A stretch of DNA of 64,000 nt from Actinocatenispora comari. GTDB taxonomy: Bacteria; Actinomycetota; Actinomycetes; Mycobacteriales; Micromonosporaceae. The notes beneath the pieces were generated by a model. The model worked only from the letters and a program-made list of their open reading frames with translations. It was not told the DNA's origin and searched no databases. The translations under genes were made by a program, and so were the position numbers. The stretch is from the NCBI RefSeq assembly GCF_017312725.1, contig NZ_BOPO01000146.1:1-64000 (forward strand). The letters run 5' to 3'. Below are positions 1 through 9,460 of this stretch, one piece after another (position 1 is the first letter of the stretch; every line of letters starts with the position of its first letter).

Positions 1-2335
1 CGGGCCGCCCTCGGCCGCCGGACTGCCGCCGGTCGCTCCGCTGCCCGGCGCCCTGGCCGCGCTGACCGGACTCCTGGCTGCGCTGGCCGGACCGGTCGCC
101 CTGCTGGCCGCGGCGCGGGCCACCGCCGCCCCGGCGTTCGCCGGCGGCGCCGGGCTCGTCGTCGAGCCGCAGCGTCAGCGAGATGCGCTTGCGCGGGATG
201 TCCACGTCCAGCACCTTGACCTTGACGACGTCGCCGGACTTGACCACGTCGCGCGGGTCGGACACGAACGTGTTCGACAGCGCCGACACGTGCACCAGGC
301 CGTCCTGGTGCACGCCGATGTCGACGAACGCGCCGAACGCGGCGACGTTGGTGACGGTGCCCTCCAGCACCATGCCCGGCTTCAGGTCGCCGAGCGTCTC
401 GACACCCTCGGCGAACGTCGCGGTACGAAACTCCGGCCGCGGGTCCCGGCCCGGCTTCTCCAGCTCGGCCAGGATGTCGGTGACCGTCGGCACCCCGAAC
501 GTGTCGTCGACGAAGTCGGCCGGCTGGAGCGCCCGCAGCACCCGACCGTTGCCGAGCAGCTCGGTGACCCCGGAGCCGGTGCGCTCGATGATCCGGCGTA
601 CCACCGGGTACGCCTCCGGGTGCACCGCGGAGCCGTCCAGCGGGTCGTCGCCGCCGCGGATGCGCAGGAACCCGGCGCACTGCTCGTACGCCTTCGGGCC
701 GAGTCGCGGCACCGACTTGAGCGCTGCGCGGGAGGCGAAGGGGCCGTTGGCGTCGCGGTGCAGCACGATGTTCTCGGCCAGCCCGGTACCGATGCCGGAC
801 ACCCGGGTCAGCAGCGGCGCGGAGGCGGTGTTGACGTCCACCCCGACCGCGTTCACCGCGTCCTCGACGACGGCGTCGAGCGAGCGGGACAGCTTCCCGT
901 ACGACAGGTCGTGCTGGTACTGCCCGACGCCGATGGACTGCGGGTCGATCTTGACCAGCTCGGCCAGCGGGTCCTGCAACCGGCGGGCGATCGACACCGC
1001 CCCGCGCAGCGACACGTCCAGCTCCGGCAGCTCGGACGAGGCGTACGCGGAGGCGGAGTAGACCGACGCGCCGGCCTCGGACACCACCACCTTGGTCAGC
1101 GGCAGCTCCGGATGCTGCTTGATCAGGTCGATCGCGAGCCGGTCGGTCTCCCGGGAGGCGGTGCCGTTGCCGATCGCGATCAGCTCGACGGAATGCTTGG
1201 CGCACAACGCGGCCAGCGTCGCGAGCGACGCGTCCCACTTGCGCTGCGGTACGTGCGGGTAGATCGTCGCGGTGTCGACCACCTTGCCGGTCGCGTCGAC
1301 GACGGCGACCTTCACGCCGGTGCGGAAGCCCGGGTCGAGGCCCATCGTGGCGCGCTCGCCGGCCGGCGCGGCGAGCAGCAGGTCCCGCAGGTTCGCCGCG
1401 AACACCCGCACCGCCTCCTCCTCGGCGGTCGCGAACAGCCGGGTGCGCAGGTCGATGCCCAGCCGCACCAGGATCCTGGTCCGCCAGGCCCAGCGCACCG
1501 AGTCGGCCAGCCACCGGTCGGCCGCCCGGCCCTCGTCGCGCACCCCGAACCGCGCCGCGATGCGCTGCTCGTACGTGGTCGGGCCGGGCGCCGGTGCGGC
1601 ACCCTCGGCGGGCGGCGCGTCGGCGGTGAACGACAGCTCCAGCACCTCCTCCTTCTCGCCGCGCAGCAGCGCGAGGATCCGGTGCGAGGGCAGCTTCGGG
1701 TACGGCTCGGCGAAGTCGAAGTAGTCGGCGAACTTGGCGCCGTCCTGCTCCTTGCCCTCGCGCACCTTCGACACCAGGTGGCCGCGGGTGAACATCAGCT
1801 CGCGCAGCTCGCCGATCAGGTCGGCGTCCTCGGCGAACCGCTCCACCAGGATGGCCCGTGCCCCGTCCAGCGCCGCCGCGGCGTCCGCGACCCCCTCGGC
1901 GACGAAGCCGGCCGCCACCTGTTGCGGGTCCTGGGTCGGGTCGGCGAGCAGCGTGTCGGCCAGCGGCTCCAGCCCCGCCTCGCGGGCGAGCTGCGCCTTG
2001 GTCCGCCGCTTCGGCTTGAACGGCAGGTAGATGTCCTCCAGCCGGGCCTTCGAGTCGGCGGCGAGGATCTGCTGCTCCAGCGCGTCGTCCAGCTTGCCCT
2101 GGCCGCGGATCTCGTCCAGCACCGCGGCGCGGCGCTCCTCCAGCTCGCGCAGGTAGCGCAGCCGTTCCTCCAGGGTGCGCAGCTGCGCGTCGTCCAGCGC
2201 GCCGGTCACCTCCTTGCGGTACCGGGCGATGAACGGCACGGTGCTGCCCGCGTCGAGCAACTGCACGGCGGCGGCCACCTGGCCGTCGCGCACCCCGAGC
2301 TCCTCGGCGATCCGCTGGTTGACACTGACTGCCAC
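1..2335 (-). CDS. tex: Tex-family S1 RNA-binding transcription accessory protein (3' end beyond window)
   Basis: The minus-strand reading frame is open from a GTG at 2335 to the window edge, about 778 residues without a stop. The GTG is preceded by GAAGGTGG and the protein begins [15 protein letters not shown], the usual Tex N-terminus. The YqgF/RNase H-like part carries [14 protein letters not shown] (DNA around 1300-1350). It is followed by the helix-hairpin-helix part (around 700-850, [13 protein letters not shown]) and an S1 domain (around 190-400, [20 protein letters not shown]). After S1 comes a low-complexity tail rich in Gly, Arg, Gln and Ser that runs off the window. Tex binds nucleic acid and is linked to transcript release and ribosome/RNAP coupling. 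The RG-rich tail is an actinobacterial-style extension. Confidence 0.93.
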   Translation of the reverse strand, partial: MAVSVNQRIAEELGVRDGQVAAAVQLLDAGSTVPFIARYRKEVTGALDDAQLRTLEERLRYLRELEERRAAVLDEIRGQGKLDDALEQQILAADSKARLEDIYLPFKPKRRTKAQLAREAGLEPLADTLLADPTQDPQQVAAGFVAEGVADAAAALDGARAILVERFAEDADLIGELRELMFTRGHLVSKVREGKEQDGAKFADYFDFAEPYPKLPSHRILALLRGEKEEVLELSFTADAPPAEGAAPAPGPTTYEQRIAARFGVRDEGRAADRWLADSVRWAWRTRILVRLGIDLRTRLFATAEEEAVRVFAANLRDLLLAAPAGERATMGLDPGFRTGVKVAVVDATGKVVDTATIYPHVPQRKWDASLATLAALCAKHSVELIAIGNGTASRETDRLAIDLIKQHPELPLTKVVVSEAGASVYSASAYASSELPELDVSLRGAVSIARRLQDPLAELVKIDPQSIGVGQYQHDLSYGKLSRSLDAVVEDAVNAVGVDVNTASAPLLTRVSGIGTGLAENIVLHRDANGPFASRAALKSVPRLGPKAYEQCAGFLRIRGGDDPLDGSAVHPEAYPVVRRIIERTGSGVTELLGNGRVLRALQPADFVDDTFGVPTVTDILAELEKPGRDPRPEFRTATFAEGVETLGDLKPGMVLEGTVTNVAAFGAFVDIGVHQDGLVHVSALSNTFVSDPRDVVKSGDVVKVKVLDVDIPRKRISLTLRLDDEPGAAGERRGGGGPRRGQQGDRSGQRSQESGQRGQGAGQRSDRRQSGGRGRP

Positions 2336-2501
2336 GAGAGCCACCTTCGTACGACGTCGTGTTGCGAAGCATTCTGCCGCCCGCCACCGACACCCCCGCG
2401 CCCAACCCGCCGAGAGGTCGTCGGGGCCGCGGGCGAGCGAGCGGTCCTCCCGCACCAGCTATCCGGTTGCCGTCGCGAGCCGGACCGGTGACCATCCGTG
2501 G

Positions 2502-3302
2502 ATGGCCGACATCCTGGAGTACTACCGGCGCGGCGGCGAGCGGACCCGGCTCGACGCCGGCGCCGGCCTGCTGGAGGCGCTGCGCACCCGTGACATCCTG
2601 GCCCGGTACCTGCCGGCCCCGCCGGCGAGCGTGCTCGACGTCGGCGGCGCGACCGGTGCGTACGCCGGCGATCTCGCCGCCGCCGGGCACCCGGTGCACG
2701 TGGTCGACCTGGTACCCGAGCACGTCGAGCGGGCCGCGACCCTGCCGGGGGTGACCGCGGAGGTCGGTGACGCCCGCGCGCTGGCGCAGCCCGACGCGAG
2801 CGTCGAGGCGGTGCTGCTGCTCGGCCCGCTCTACCACCTGCTGTCCCGCGCCGACCGGCTGGCGGCGTGGCGGGAGGCGGCCCGGGTGCTGCGCCCGGGC
2901 GGGGTCGTGCTCGCCGCGACGATCAGCCGGTTCGCCTCGCTGCACGACGGCTTCGTCCGCGGGTACTACGCCGACCCGCGGTTCGCGCCGATCGTGGACC
3001 GGGCCCTGGCCACCGGCGTGCACCGCAACACCGAGCCGGGCCGCGGCTGGTTCACCGACGCGTACTTCCACCGGCCGGAGGAGCCGGCCGACGAGGCGCG
3101 GGAGGCCGGCCTGACCGCCGAACGGGTGCTGGCGGTGGAGGGGTCGCTGTGGCAGCTCGGTGACCGGCTCACCGACCTGCTGGCCGACCCGGACGGCATC
3201 CGGCTGGTACTCGACCAGCTGCGCCGGGTGGAGGCGGAGCCGAGCCTGCTGGGCAGTTCCAGCCACCTGATCACCGTCGCGTACCGGCCGGGCGGTCGGT
3301 GA
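2502..3302 (+). CDS. SAM-dependent class I methyltransferase
   Basis: This 266-residue protein starts MADILEYYRR. The nucleotide-binding motif I is SVLDVGGATGAYAGDLA (residues 43-59), followed by an acidic residue at the end of strand 2 (VHVVDLVPEH) and a motif IV-like stretch VEAVLLLGPLYHL. This is the normal order for small-molecule methyltransferases of the Methyltransf_11/25 group. The substrate cannot be read from the sequence. ATG 2502 is chosen because the similarity to methyltransferases begins just after it; the frame is open further upstream but that part looks like the antisense of tex. It is divergent from tex with about 165 bases between starts. No strong ribosome binding site is visible. 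Confidence 0.8.
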   Translation: MADILEYYRRGGERTRLDAGAGLLEALRTRDILARYLPAPPASVLDVGGATGAYAGDLAAAGHPVHVVDLVPEHVERAATLPGVTAEVGDARALAQPDASVEAVLLLGPLYHLLSRADRLAAWREAARVLRPGGVVLAATISRFASLHDGFVRGYYADPRFAPIVDRALATGVHRNTEPGRGWFTDAYFHRPEEPADEAREAGLTAERVLAVEGSLWQLGDRLTDLLADPDGIRLVLDQLRRVEAEPSLLGSSSHLITVAYRPGGR

Positions 3303-3353
3303 CCCGGGCCGCGCCGCTGGGTGTCGGCGGCTCGTCCGGCACCGCCGCGTGGC

Positions 3354-4070
3354 ATGCTGCGGGCCGTGGACGACGCGGCGACCGACACTGGCGACACCGA
3401 TCCCCGTGACGCTGCCCCGCAGTACGTGCTGCCGCTGGTGGTGCGGCTGGAGCGGGACGCGCCGCCGGAGCGCACCGACGCGCTGGAGGCCGCCGCCCGG
3501 GCGGTGCTGACGTTCCTGTCCGACCCGCGCAGCGCCCAGCCGGCGGGGGAGTGGCACGACGCGGTGACCGCGTGGACCGACGGCCGGATCCGCAAGGTGG
3601 TACGCCGGGCCCGCGGCGCGCAGTGGCGCCGGGCCGAGGCGCTTGCCGGGCTGACGCTGCAGCACCGCAGCGCGACCGTGCGGGTGTTCCCGCCGGTACC
3701 GCTGGACGGCTGGCCGGCCGACCTGGCCCGGCTGCAGGTCGGCGGTACCGACTTCGACGACACCGAGCCGCCGGCCGCGCCGGCCGCCGGTACGCCGGTG
3801 CTGTGGCTCAACCCCGCGCTGTCGATGACCGCGGGCAAGGCGATGGCGCAGACCGGCCACGGCGCCCAGCTGACCTACGCGGCGCTGCCGGCGGCGGCCC
3901 GGGAGATCTGGGCCGACGCCGGCTTCCCGCTCGCGGTACGCACCGCGACCCCGGCGGCGTGGCACCGGCTCGCGGTGGCCGCGCTGCCGGTGGTGCACGA
4001 CGCCGGGTTCACCGAGGTCCCCGCCAACTCCGCCACCGTGATCGGCGACCACCCGGCGTTGCGCCACTGA
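3354..4070 (+). CDS. Pth2-like peptidyl-tRNA hydrolase family protein
   Basis: The C-terminal half resembles the PTH2 peptidyl-tRNA hydrolase fold. It contains LSMTAGKAMAQTGHGAQL, matching the Pth2 pattern G-K-x-x-x-Q-x-x-H, and ends with VHDAGFTEVPANSATVIGDH, which matches the D-A-G-x-T-x-hydrophobic closing strands of Pth2. The N-terminal 120 residues are charged and unlike archaeal or eukaryotic Pth2, so this is a two-part protein of about 238 residues. A role in recycling peptidyl-tRNA or another acyl-tRNA is inferred. The start is uncertain: ATG 3354 or GTG 3366, both without a convincing ribosome binding site. It converges on the amidase gene, with only 9 bases between the stops. Confidence 0.68.
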   Translation: MLRAVDDAATDTGDTDPRDAAPQYVLPLVVRLERDAPPERTDALEAAARAVLTFLSDPRSAQPAGEWHDAVTAWTDGRIRKVVRRARGAQWRRAEALAGLTLQHRSATVRVFPPVPLDGWPADLARLQVGGTDFDDTEPPAAPAAGTPVLWLNPALSMTAGKAMAQTGHGAQLTYAALPAAAREIWADAGFPLAVRTATPAAWHRLAVAALPVVHDAGFTEVPANSATVIGDHPALRH

Positions 4071-4079
4071 CCGCCGCGG

Positions 4080-5213
4080 TCAGGACAGCGACTCGCGGAC
4101 GGTGCCGCCGGCGACGGCACACCAGGTGGTGACGTCGAGCGAGCCGGTCGCGGGCAGCCCGTGCAGCTGCTGGATTGCGGTGACCGCGGTCTGGGTCGCC
4201 GCGTCGTAGCTGCCGGTCGCGCTCACCGCGCAGCCCTTGTGCGCGAGGATGGTCTGCGCGCCGGTGACCGCGGCGCCGGTCGCGCCGGGCGCGAGCGCCG
4301 GTACCAGCGTCTCCCAGGTCGCGGTGGTGAAGGTGGCGTCCGGGTCGACCGGGATGCCGTGCTGGGACTGCCATTTCTGCACGGCCTTGATCGTCTTCTG
4401 GTCGAACGTGCCGCTCGCCGTCAGCCTCGCCCCGCCCGCGATCAGCAGGTACTGACCGAGCTGGACGACGGGTCCGCCGACGAACTGCCAGATGTCCGGC
4501 CAGCGGCGGGGCGGTGCGCCGGCGGCGGACTCGCCGAGCCCGGCCTGCACCGCGCGCCGCAGCTGCGGGAACTCACGGTAGAACGCGGCACCAGGGCAGT
4601 CGGTGTCCCGGAAGTCCCAGTGCCCGAACAGGTCGTACGCGTGCAGCCGGTACTGCCGGCACACCGTGACGCACAGCGTGGTGAGCGCGTCGAACAGCGC
4701 CTGCGGCGGCGTCTCGGTGAAGTAGGTGCCCTCGTTCTCGATGCCGATCGCGTTGCCGTTCTCGCCGGGGCAGTGCGCGGCGATCACCTGCTGCTGACCG
4801 CCCTCCAGGGTCTCCAGGCTGCGGTGCCGGCCCTCCAGCACGTACCCGCCCCGGCTGACGGTGAAGTGCTGGCCGGTGTCGGCCCAGCCGTTGGTGTCCA
4901 TGTGCAGGTCCTGGCAGTCCCGGGCGAGCTGCTTCGCGTGCTCCAGCGAGTAGTCGGTGCTGTTCGGGAACTCCATGTGGTGCACGATGATCTTGTTGGT
5001 GACGTTGCCGCTCAACTGGATCGGGCTCGAGGGTGGGCGGGCACCCCACTCGTCGCAGCCGATGACGAAGTCGAACCCGTCGGCCGCCGGCGCGACCGGT
5101 GCGGCCGACGCCGCGGTGCCGGCCAGCTCGGTACCGACGACCGCGACGGTCGCGGCACCGAGGGTGGCCTTGAACAGGGTGCGCCGGTCCAGCGCGGAGT
5201 GATCGTCGGTCAT
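4080..5213 (-). CDS. Tat-exported N-acetylmuramoyl-L-alanine amidase (PGRP/Amidase_2) with two peptidoglycan-binding repeats
   Basis: This is a 377-residue secreted cell-wall hydrolase. The N-terminus has a twin-arginine signal (DRRTLFKATLGAA, then a hydrophobic stretch and an ASA cleavage site near residue 38). The Amidase_2/PGRP domain follows (about 50-225) with zinc-ligand motifs IIVHHMEF and FGHWDFRDTDCPG; the final Cys is the usual third ligand. Two C-terminal repeats (about 245-310 and 315-377) look like PG_binding_1 domains, each with a W or Q-rich helix and GxxD turns. ATG 5213 has GGAG nine bases upstream; an in-frame ATG at 5228 lies upstream of that site and is less likely. It probably cleaves the amide bond between MurNAc and L-Ala. 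Confidence 0.88.
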   Translation of the reverse strand: MTDDHSALDRRTLFKATLGAATVAVVGTELAGTAASAAPVAPAADGFDFVIGCDEWGARPPSSPIQLSGNVTNKIIVHHMEFPNSTDYSLEHAKQLARDCQDLHMDTNGWADTGQHFTVSRGGYVLEGRHRSLETLEGGQQQVIAAHCPGENGNAIGIENEGTYFTETPPQALFDALTTLCVTVCRQYRLHAYDLFGHWDFRDTDCPGAAFYREFPQLRRAVQAGLGESAAGAPPRRWPDIWQFVGGPVVQLGQYLLIAGGARLTASGTFDQKTIKAVQKWQSQHGIPVDPDATFTTATWETLVPALAPGATGAAVTGAQTILAHKGCAVSATGSYDAATQTAVTAIQQLHGLPATGSLDVTTWCAVAGGTVRESLS

Positions 5214-5323
5214 CGTGGCGAACTCCATCCGTTGATGACTTTCTGCCGTCCGTTGACCAAAGAAGGATATTGCCGTACCAGACGGTGCGCGACCCGCCGG
5301 ACCGGTCGTGGTCGCCGCCGCGG

Positions 5324-5653
5324 TCAGGCGGCGTCGAGCAGCTTGCGCAACTGGTGCCGCGGCTGCGCGCCGACGACGGTACGGATCAGCTCGCCGTCCC
5401 GGTAGAGCGCCAGCGTGGGGAACGCCAGTACGTGCAGCGAGCGCGCCGTCTCCGGCTGGTCGTCGGCGTCCATGCTGCGAAACTCCACCCGGCCCGCGTA
5501 CTCGTCGGCGAGCTCGGCGAGCACCGGAGCGAGCCGCTTGCACGGCGGGCACCAGTCGGTCCAGAAGTCGACCAGTACCGGCAGCGGGGCGCCGAGCACC
5601 TCGGCGGCGAACGTGGCGTCGGTGACGGGTCGGACCCGGCCGGTGTCGATCAT
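5324..5653 (-). CDS. Thioredoxin
   Basis: This 109-residue protein has a classic thioredoxin fold. The active site is WTDWCPPCKRL with redox cysteines at 35 and 38, and the cis-Pro motif is VLAFPTLALY. The dipeptide between the cysteines is PP instead of the common GP, which should alter redox potential (family knowledge). The start codon overlaps the stop of the upstream MerR gene as ATGA, so translation is coupled and the regulator probably controls its own thioredoxin. A cytoplasmic disulfide reductase is expected. Confidence 0.92.
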   Translation of the reverse strand: MIDTGRVRPVTDATFAAEVLGAPLPVLVDFWTDWCPPCKRLAPVLAELADEYAGRVEFRSMDADDQPETARSLHVLAFPTLALYRDGELIRTVVGAQPRHQLRKLLDAA

Positions 5654-6165
5654 GACTGCCCCTCTCGGCTCGGCACCGTCTGCTCGGCGGCGCTGGACTC
5701 TCCCGCTCGGATCGCCACCGCGCCCTCGGCGGCGCTGGACCGTTCCGCTCGGACCGGTACCGCCGGCTCGGCGGCGCTGAACTCGCAGCACGGTTCGGCG
5801 AGCGCGGCGGTACGGCGGGCCAGCGCCGCGGCGAGCTGGCCGCGGACCTGGTCGCGGGCGGCGGTGAGCCGGGCGATGCCGGTGTCCAGCGCGGCCAGCT
5901 TGCGCTGGTACACCTCCAGCGAGGCCGGGCAGGCGTCGCCGCTGTCGTGCCCGGAACGCAGGCACTCCACGAACGGTCTCGCCTCCGCCAGGGTGAAGCC
6001 GATCCGTTGCAGCGCAAGGATCTCCTGCACCAGCCGGGCGTCCGACTCGTGGTAGCGCCGGTAGCCGAGGCTGTCGCGCCGGTCGGCCAGCAGCCCCTGC
6101 TGTTCGTAGTAGCGCAGCATCCTGGTGCTGATACCGCACCGCTGCGCCAGTTCGCCGATCCGCAT
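5650..6165 (-). CDS. MerR-family regulator coupled to thioredoxin
   Basis: This 171-residue protein begins MRIGELAQRCGISTRMLRYYEQQGLL, a standard MerR winged helix-turn-helix. It is followed by the dimerisation helix (about 85-120) and Cys-containing segments SGDACPAS and EPCCEF, which could sense oxidants or metals as in other MerR proteins; that sensing role is inference. The C-terminal 45 residues are three tandem 14-residue repeats, each with an SAAE core, and are not part of the usual family length (about 130). ATG 6165 is chosen because the HTH begins there; an upstream GTG/ATG at 6198 would add residues unlike the family. The stop overlaps the thioredoxin start. A TTGACA-like element lies at 6193-6198 on the minus strand. 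Confidence 0.86.
   Translation of the reverse strand: MRIGELAQRCGISTRMLRYYEQQGLLADRRDSLGYRRYHESDARLVQEILALQRIGFTLAEARPFVECLRSGHDSGDACPASLEVYQRKLAALDTGIARLTAARDQVRGQLAAALARRTAALAEPCCEFSAAEPAVPVRAERSSAAEGAVAIRAGESSAAEQTVPSREGQS
5684..5783. repeat. Three tandem 42-bp repeats in the MerR gene
   Basis: The 13-14 base core TCGGCGGCGCTGGA recurs at 5684, 5726 and 5768, exactly 42 bases apart and therefore in frame. It encodes the SAAE repeats of the C-terminal tail of the MerR regulator. The third copy is one base different and fades after about 5780. Confidence 0.8.
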
Positions 6166-6228
6166 GCCACCCACGCTAGCGATGCACACCGCTGTCAACG
6201 CCAGCCCGGCAGGTGCGTCGCCGGCGGA

Positions 6229-6849
6229 TCAGCAGGTGAACCCACCCTGCTGGATCCGGTCGACCAGCCAGTGCCCGTGCTCGTGCACCAGCGTGTGCGC
6301 GATCGGCAGGATGTTCTGTTTGCCGGGTTCGTCGACCTTGTTGCCGTCGGCGTCGGTCAGCCGGGACCGGCTCTGGTCGATGCAGGCGTCCACGGTGGCG
6401 GTGTCGCCGCCCATCCCGACGCTGCGGATGTTCACCACGAGCTTGCCCTGGTACCGCTGGTTCTTCGCGGCCAGCGCGTCCACCAGCTTGCCGGTACCGG
6501 CGACCCCGGTCTTGCTCGTCACCACCTCCGCGAGCCCGGAGCCCTTCAGGTCCCGGGTGGAGACCGCGGTGCCGTAGCGGGTCCAGTACTGCACGACCGC
6601 GTCGGCCGGCGGCTGCTGCGCCTCGGACAGGTCGATCGGCGCCTCGCTGACCGCGAGCAGGCTGCGCGGCCCGCCCGAGCGGGTCGGCGCCGGGGACGGC
6701 GACGCCGGCTTCGACCGGCTGGCGCTGGCGCTGGGTTTGGCCGAGCCGCTCGCCTTCGCCGCCGCGTGCTTGTCGGGGGCGCTGCCACAGCCGGCCAGTA
6801 CCAGGGCTGCGGCGGCGGTGAGGGCGGCGAGGGCCACGGTGGCGCGCAC
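6229..6849 (-). CDS. Putative lipoprotein with Ser/Pro/Lys-rich linker
   Basis: This is a 206-residue exported lipoprotein. The N-terminus has a hydrophobic helix ending in the lipobox LAGC, followed by a disordered Ala/Lys/Ser/Pro-rich linker (about 25-60). The folded C-terminal part ends HLVHEHGHWLVD-like (VHEHGHWLVDRIQQGGFTC). The pattern resembles the lipoproteins of unknown function found in many actinomycetes, whose folded part looks like an NTF2/SnoaL-type domain; that assignment is weak. GTG 6849 is chosen because AGGAG stands five bases upstream. The gene lies 63 bases upstream of the merR-trx pair on the same strand. Confidence 0.72.
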   Translation of the reverse strand: MRATVALAALTAAAALVLAGCGSAPDKHAAAKASGSAKPSASASRSKPASPSPAPTRSGGPRSLLAVSEAPIDLSEAQQPPADAVVQYWTRYGTAVSTRDLKGSGLAEVVTSKTGVAGTGKLVDALAAKNQRYQGKLVVNIRSVGMGGDTATVDACIDQSRSRLTDADGNKVDEPGKQNILPIAHTLVHEHGHWLVDRIQQGGFTC

Positions 6850-7019
6850 GAGGTCTCCTAACACGGTTCGATCGGCGCAGCGTCGTGCTGCGCTCACTCC
6901 GCGGTGTCTAACGGCCCGCGGCCCCCGGCGTTACCGCGACCCGTTTCACCCCGTCCGGCCGACCCGCCGTCGTTAGGGTCGAAGGCGTACCGCCGACGCG
7001 AGCATCCGAGGAGCAGACC

Positions 7020-7874
7020 GTGACCCAGAGCAGTCCCGTCGCCGCGGCGAGCGGCGAGTTCGTCCTCGGCGGCGAGCTGACCGTCCGCCGGCTCGGCTTC
7101 GGCGCGATGCGCATCACCGGCCCCGGCATCTGGGGCCCACCCGCCGACCCGGCCGAGGCGGTACGGGTGCTGCGCCGTGCGGTGGAGCTCGGTGTCACCT
7201 TCATCGACACCGCCGACTCGTACGGGCCGTACGTCTCCGAGGAGCTGATCCGCACCGCGCTGCACCCGTACCCGGACGACCTGGTGATCGGCACCAAGGC
7301 CGGTTTCGTGCGCACCGGCCCGAACGAGTGGCACGTGGTCGGCCACCCCAAGTACCTACGGCAGGAGGTCGAGATGAGCCTGCGCCGGCTCGGGGTGGAG
7401 CGCCTCGACCTGCTCCAGCTGCACCGCATCGACCCCGCGGTACCGCTCGGCGACCAGCTCGGTGAGCTGCGGATGATGCAGCAGGAGGGCAAGATCGGCC
7501 TGATCGGGCTGTCCGAGGTGAGCGTCGAGCAGATCCAGCAGGCACGCGAGATCGTCGACATCGTGTCGGTGCAGAACCTGTACAACCTGATGGAGCGGCG
7601 GTCGGCCGACGTGCTGGACTACTGCGCCGCGGAGGGCCTCGGGTTCATCCCGTGGTACCCGATCGCGGCCGGCGAGCTGTCCGGCGCGGTGGGCAGGATC
7701 GCCGCCGCGCACGGCGCGACGCCGGCCCAGGTCGCGCTGGCCTGGCTGCTCGCCCGCTCGCCGGTGATGCTGCCGATCCCGGGCACCGGTTCGGTCGCGC
7801 ACGTGGCGGAGAACACCGCGGCCGCGCAGCTGATGCTCACCGACGACGAGCTGCGCGAACTGTCCGCCGACTGA
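7020..7874 (+). CDS. Aldo/keto reductase
   Basis: This 284-residue TIM-barrel oxidoreductase has the AKR tetrad: Asp63 and Tyr68 in [10 protein letters not shown], Lys93 in GTKAGF and His135 in LLQLHRID. The C-terminal cofactor-binding segment [15 protein letters not shown] is typical of NADPH-dependent AKRs related to pyridoxal reductase and YdbC-like enzymes. The GTG start at 7020 is supported by GAGGAGC upstream and by alignment of the first strand. It is a stand-alone gene. The substrate is not predictable beyond aldehydes or ketones. Confidence 0.9.
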   Translation: MTQSSPVAAASGEFVLGGELTVRRLGFGAMRITGPGIWGPPADPAEAVRVLRRAVELGVTFIDTADSYGPYVSEELIRTALHPYPDDLVIGTKAGFVRTGPNEWHVVGHPKYLRQEVEMSLRRLGVERLDLLQLHRIDPAVPLGDQLGELRMMQQEGKIGLIGLSEVSVEQIQQAREIVDIVSVQNLYNLMERRSADVLDYCAAEGLGFIPWYPIAAGELSGAVGRIAAAHGATPAQVALAWLLARSPVMLPIPGTGSVAHVAENTAAAQLMLTDDELRELSAD

Positions 7875-8097
7875 GTACGGAGCGTGACTGGCGCGGCGTC
7901 GGAATATTGGGCGTTTTCGTCCTGGAAACTGGTGAATGTTCGTGCCGATGCGGCCCAGCTCACGCACGTGCGGTCCGTCCCGGCGAGCACCCGCCGCGTA
8001 CGGTGGGGAGCCGGCCGGGCCGTACCCGGTCACGCGCACCGCCCGCCGCACGAGCCGATCGCGCGGCGCGGCCGACCGACCCGGGGAGACCGACACG

Positions 8098-8700
8098 ATG
8101 CGTACCAGACACGTCGCGCTCGCCGGTGCCCTGCTGGCAGGCGTGGCGGCACTGTCCGGCTGCGCCCGGCTGGAGCACCCGACCGCGAACGAGCCGAAGA
8201 CCGCGACGCCGGCACCGGTGGGCGCCGGCGAGTTCGAGAAGGCGCCGACCCCGTCCGCGTCACCCACCCCGCCGAGCAAGGCGGGCGGCACCTGCACCCT
8301 GCTCGACTACGCCAGCGTGCAGGCCGCCACCGGCACCGAGTTCCAGGTCGCGGCGGCGAGCAGCAATTCCGGCGCGAAGGCCTGCGCGCTGCAGGTGCTC
8401 TACTCCGACTACCCGTCGCTGGTGCTCAGCGTGATCGGCACCCAGGCGGACGCGAAGGCGTTCGACAAGGCGGCGCCGAGCGACTCGGACGACCTGTCCA
8501 ACCTGGGTTCCGCCGCGTACAGCCGGATCCTCGCCGCCGGCGACGGCGCCGGCCCGGCGGTCGAGATCGCCTGGCTCGGCAAGCACCAGCAGATCGTGAC
8601 GCTGCGCTACACCTATCCCCGGGACGTCGGCGCGCACACCGCGCGCGAGAACGTCGGCAAGCTCGCCGACTACGCCCGCACGCTCGAAGCCAAGCGCTGA
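8098..8700 (+). CDS. Putative lipoprotein (DUF3558-like)
   Basis: This 200-residue protein has a signal peptide ending in the lipobox LSGC (cleavage near residue 22), a Pro/Thr/Ala-rich linker and a Cys-containing globular domain. The domain starts GGTCTLLDYASVQAATG, which recalls the C-x-L-L-t opening of actinobacterial DUF3558 lipoproteins, and has a second Cys in GAKACALQ that could pair with the first. The ATG at 8098 has GGGGAG upstream. No function is known. The 220 bases upstream contain AT-richer patches (GGAATATTGGGCGTTTTCG around 7900-7920) that may include the promoter. Confidence 0.72.
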   Translation: MRTRHVALAGALLAGVAALSGCARLEHPTANEPKTATPAPVGAGEFEKAPTPSASPTPPSKAGGTCTLLDYASVQAATGTEFQVAAASSNSGAKACALQVLYSDYPSLVLSVIGTQADAKAFDKAAPSDSDDLSNLGSAAYSRILAAGDGAGPAVEIAWLGKHQQIVTLRYTYPRDVGAHTARENVGKLADYARTLEAKR

Positions 8701-8734
8701 GGCCACCGAACCGATTGCCCCGGCGGCCGGGGGT

Positions 8735-9358
8735 TCAGTCCGCCGGCTGGACCGTGCCGCCGGCCCACTCCTGGATCCGGGCCACCACCTTCGCCGGCTC
8801 CGGCACCGACCACAGGCTCATCCGCGGGATCCAGCCGCTCGGCGACTGCGCCCCGATCAGGATGTTGCCGACGCCCGGCTCGACCTCGTCGATCCGGTAG
8901 GTCGGCGGCACCTGGCCGGTCGGCGCGAGGTCGTCCGGCCGGTACTCCCGGCCCGAGCCGCGGGAGGTCCGCACCACCAGCAGCCGCCGGTCGGTGATCA
9001 CGTACAGCAGGTCGGACACCACCCGGGGCGGCGGGGGACAGGCCGGCTCGGGTACCAGCAGGGCGAGCACGCCGACCGCGAGCAGCAGCACGCCGCCGGC
9101 GACCACCAGCGCCGCACCGGCCAGCAGCGGCAGCAGCCAGGCGGTGACGTCCGGCCGGACCGACGACAGCAGCGGCAGCACCACCCCGAAGGTCAGCACG
9201 CTGGCCACCCCGGCGGTCGCGAACGCCGCGACCGCACGCGAGAACCGGCGGACCAGGTAGCCGCCGCGGCTGCCGGCCTCGGTCGGCCGCAGCCACCACA
9301 AGATCTCTTCTCCCGGCTGGAACAGCTGGCCGTCCGCCGGGCGCACCGGTGCGCTCAT
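8735..9358 (-). CDS. Membrane protein of unknown function with PH-like C-terminal domain
   Basis: This 207-residue protein has two hydrophobic segments (about 45-65 and 72-100) separated by a short loop. A soluble C-terminal part includes LLYVITDRRLLVVRTSRG, a strand pattern seen in bacterial PH (bPH2) domains where an ITDRRL motif is common. The N-terminal LFQPGEEILWWLRP also resembles the loop before bPH domains. Function unknown. ATG 9358 is used; the frame is open further upstream but that part is not conserved-looking. It lies downstream of ideR on the same strand with about 100 bases between. Confidence 0.66.
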   Translation of the reverse strand: MSAPVRPADGQLFQPGEEILWWLRPTEAGSRGGYLVRRFSRAVAAFATAGVASVLTFGVVLPLLSSVRPDVTAWLLPLLAGAALVVAGGVLLLAVGVLALLVPEPACPPPPRVVSDLLYVITDRRLLVVRTSRGSGREYRPDDLAPTGQVPPTYRIDEVEPGVGNILIGAQSPSGWIPRMSLWSVPEPAKVVARIQEWAGGTVQPAD

Positions 9359-9460
9359 CCATTTCTGGGTACCACGCAAAACCGTTGGCACCAGCCCGAA
9401 TCCGGGAAAGTCGAACCGCACGGAGCAACCACGGCGGCGGATGCCCGCGGGCCGGACCAC

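Noticed and set aside
290-2491. 733-codon plus-strand frame across tex
   Set aside because: It is the antisense shadow of tex; composition (Arg/Gly/Gln/Val) and absence of motifs show it is not a gene.
6173-6198. TTGACA (6193-6198) with TAGCGT (6173-6178) on the minus strand as the MerR-thioredoxin promoter
   Set aside because: The spacer is only 14 bases, too short for either a standard (17) or MerR-type (19) promoter, so it is mentioned only as an isolated TTGACA.
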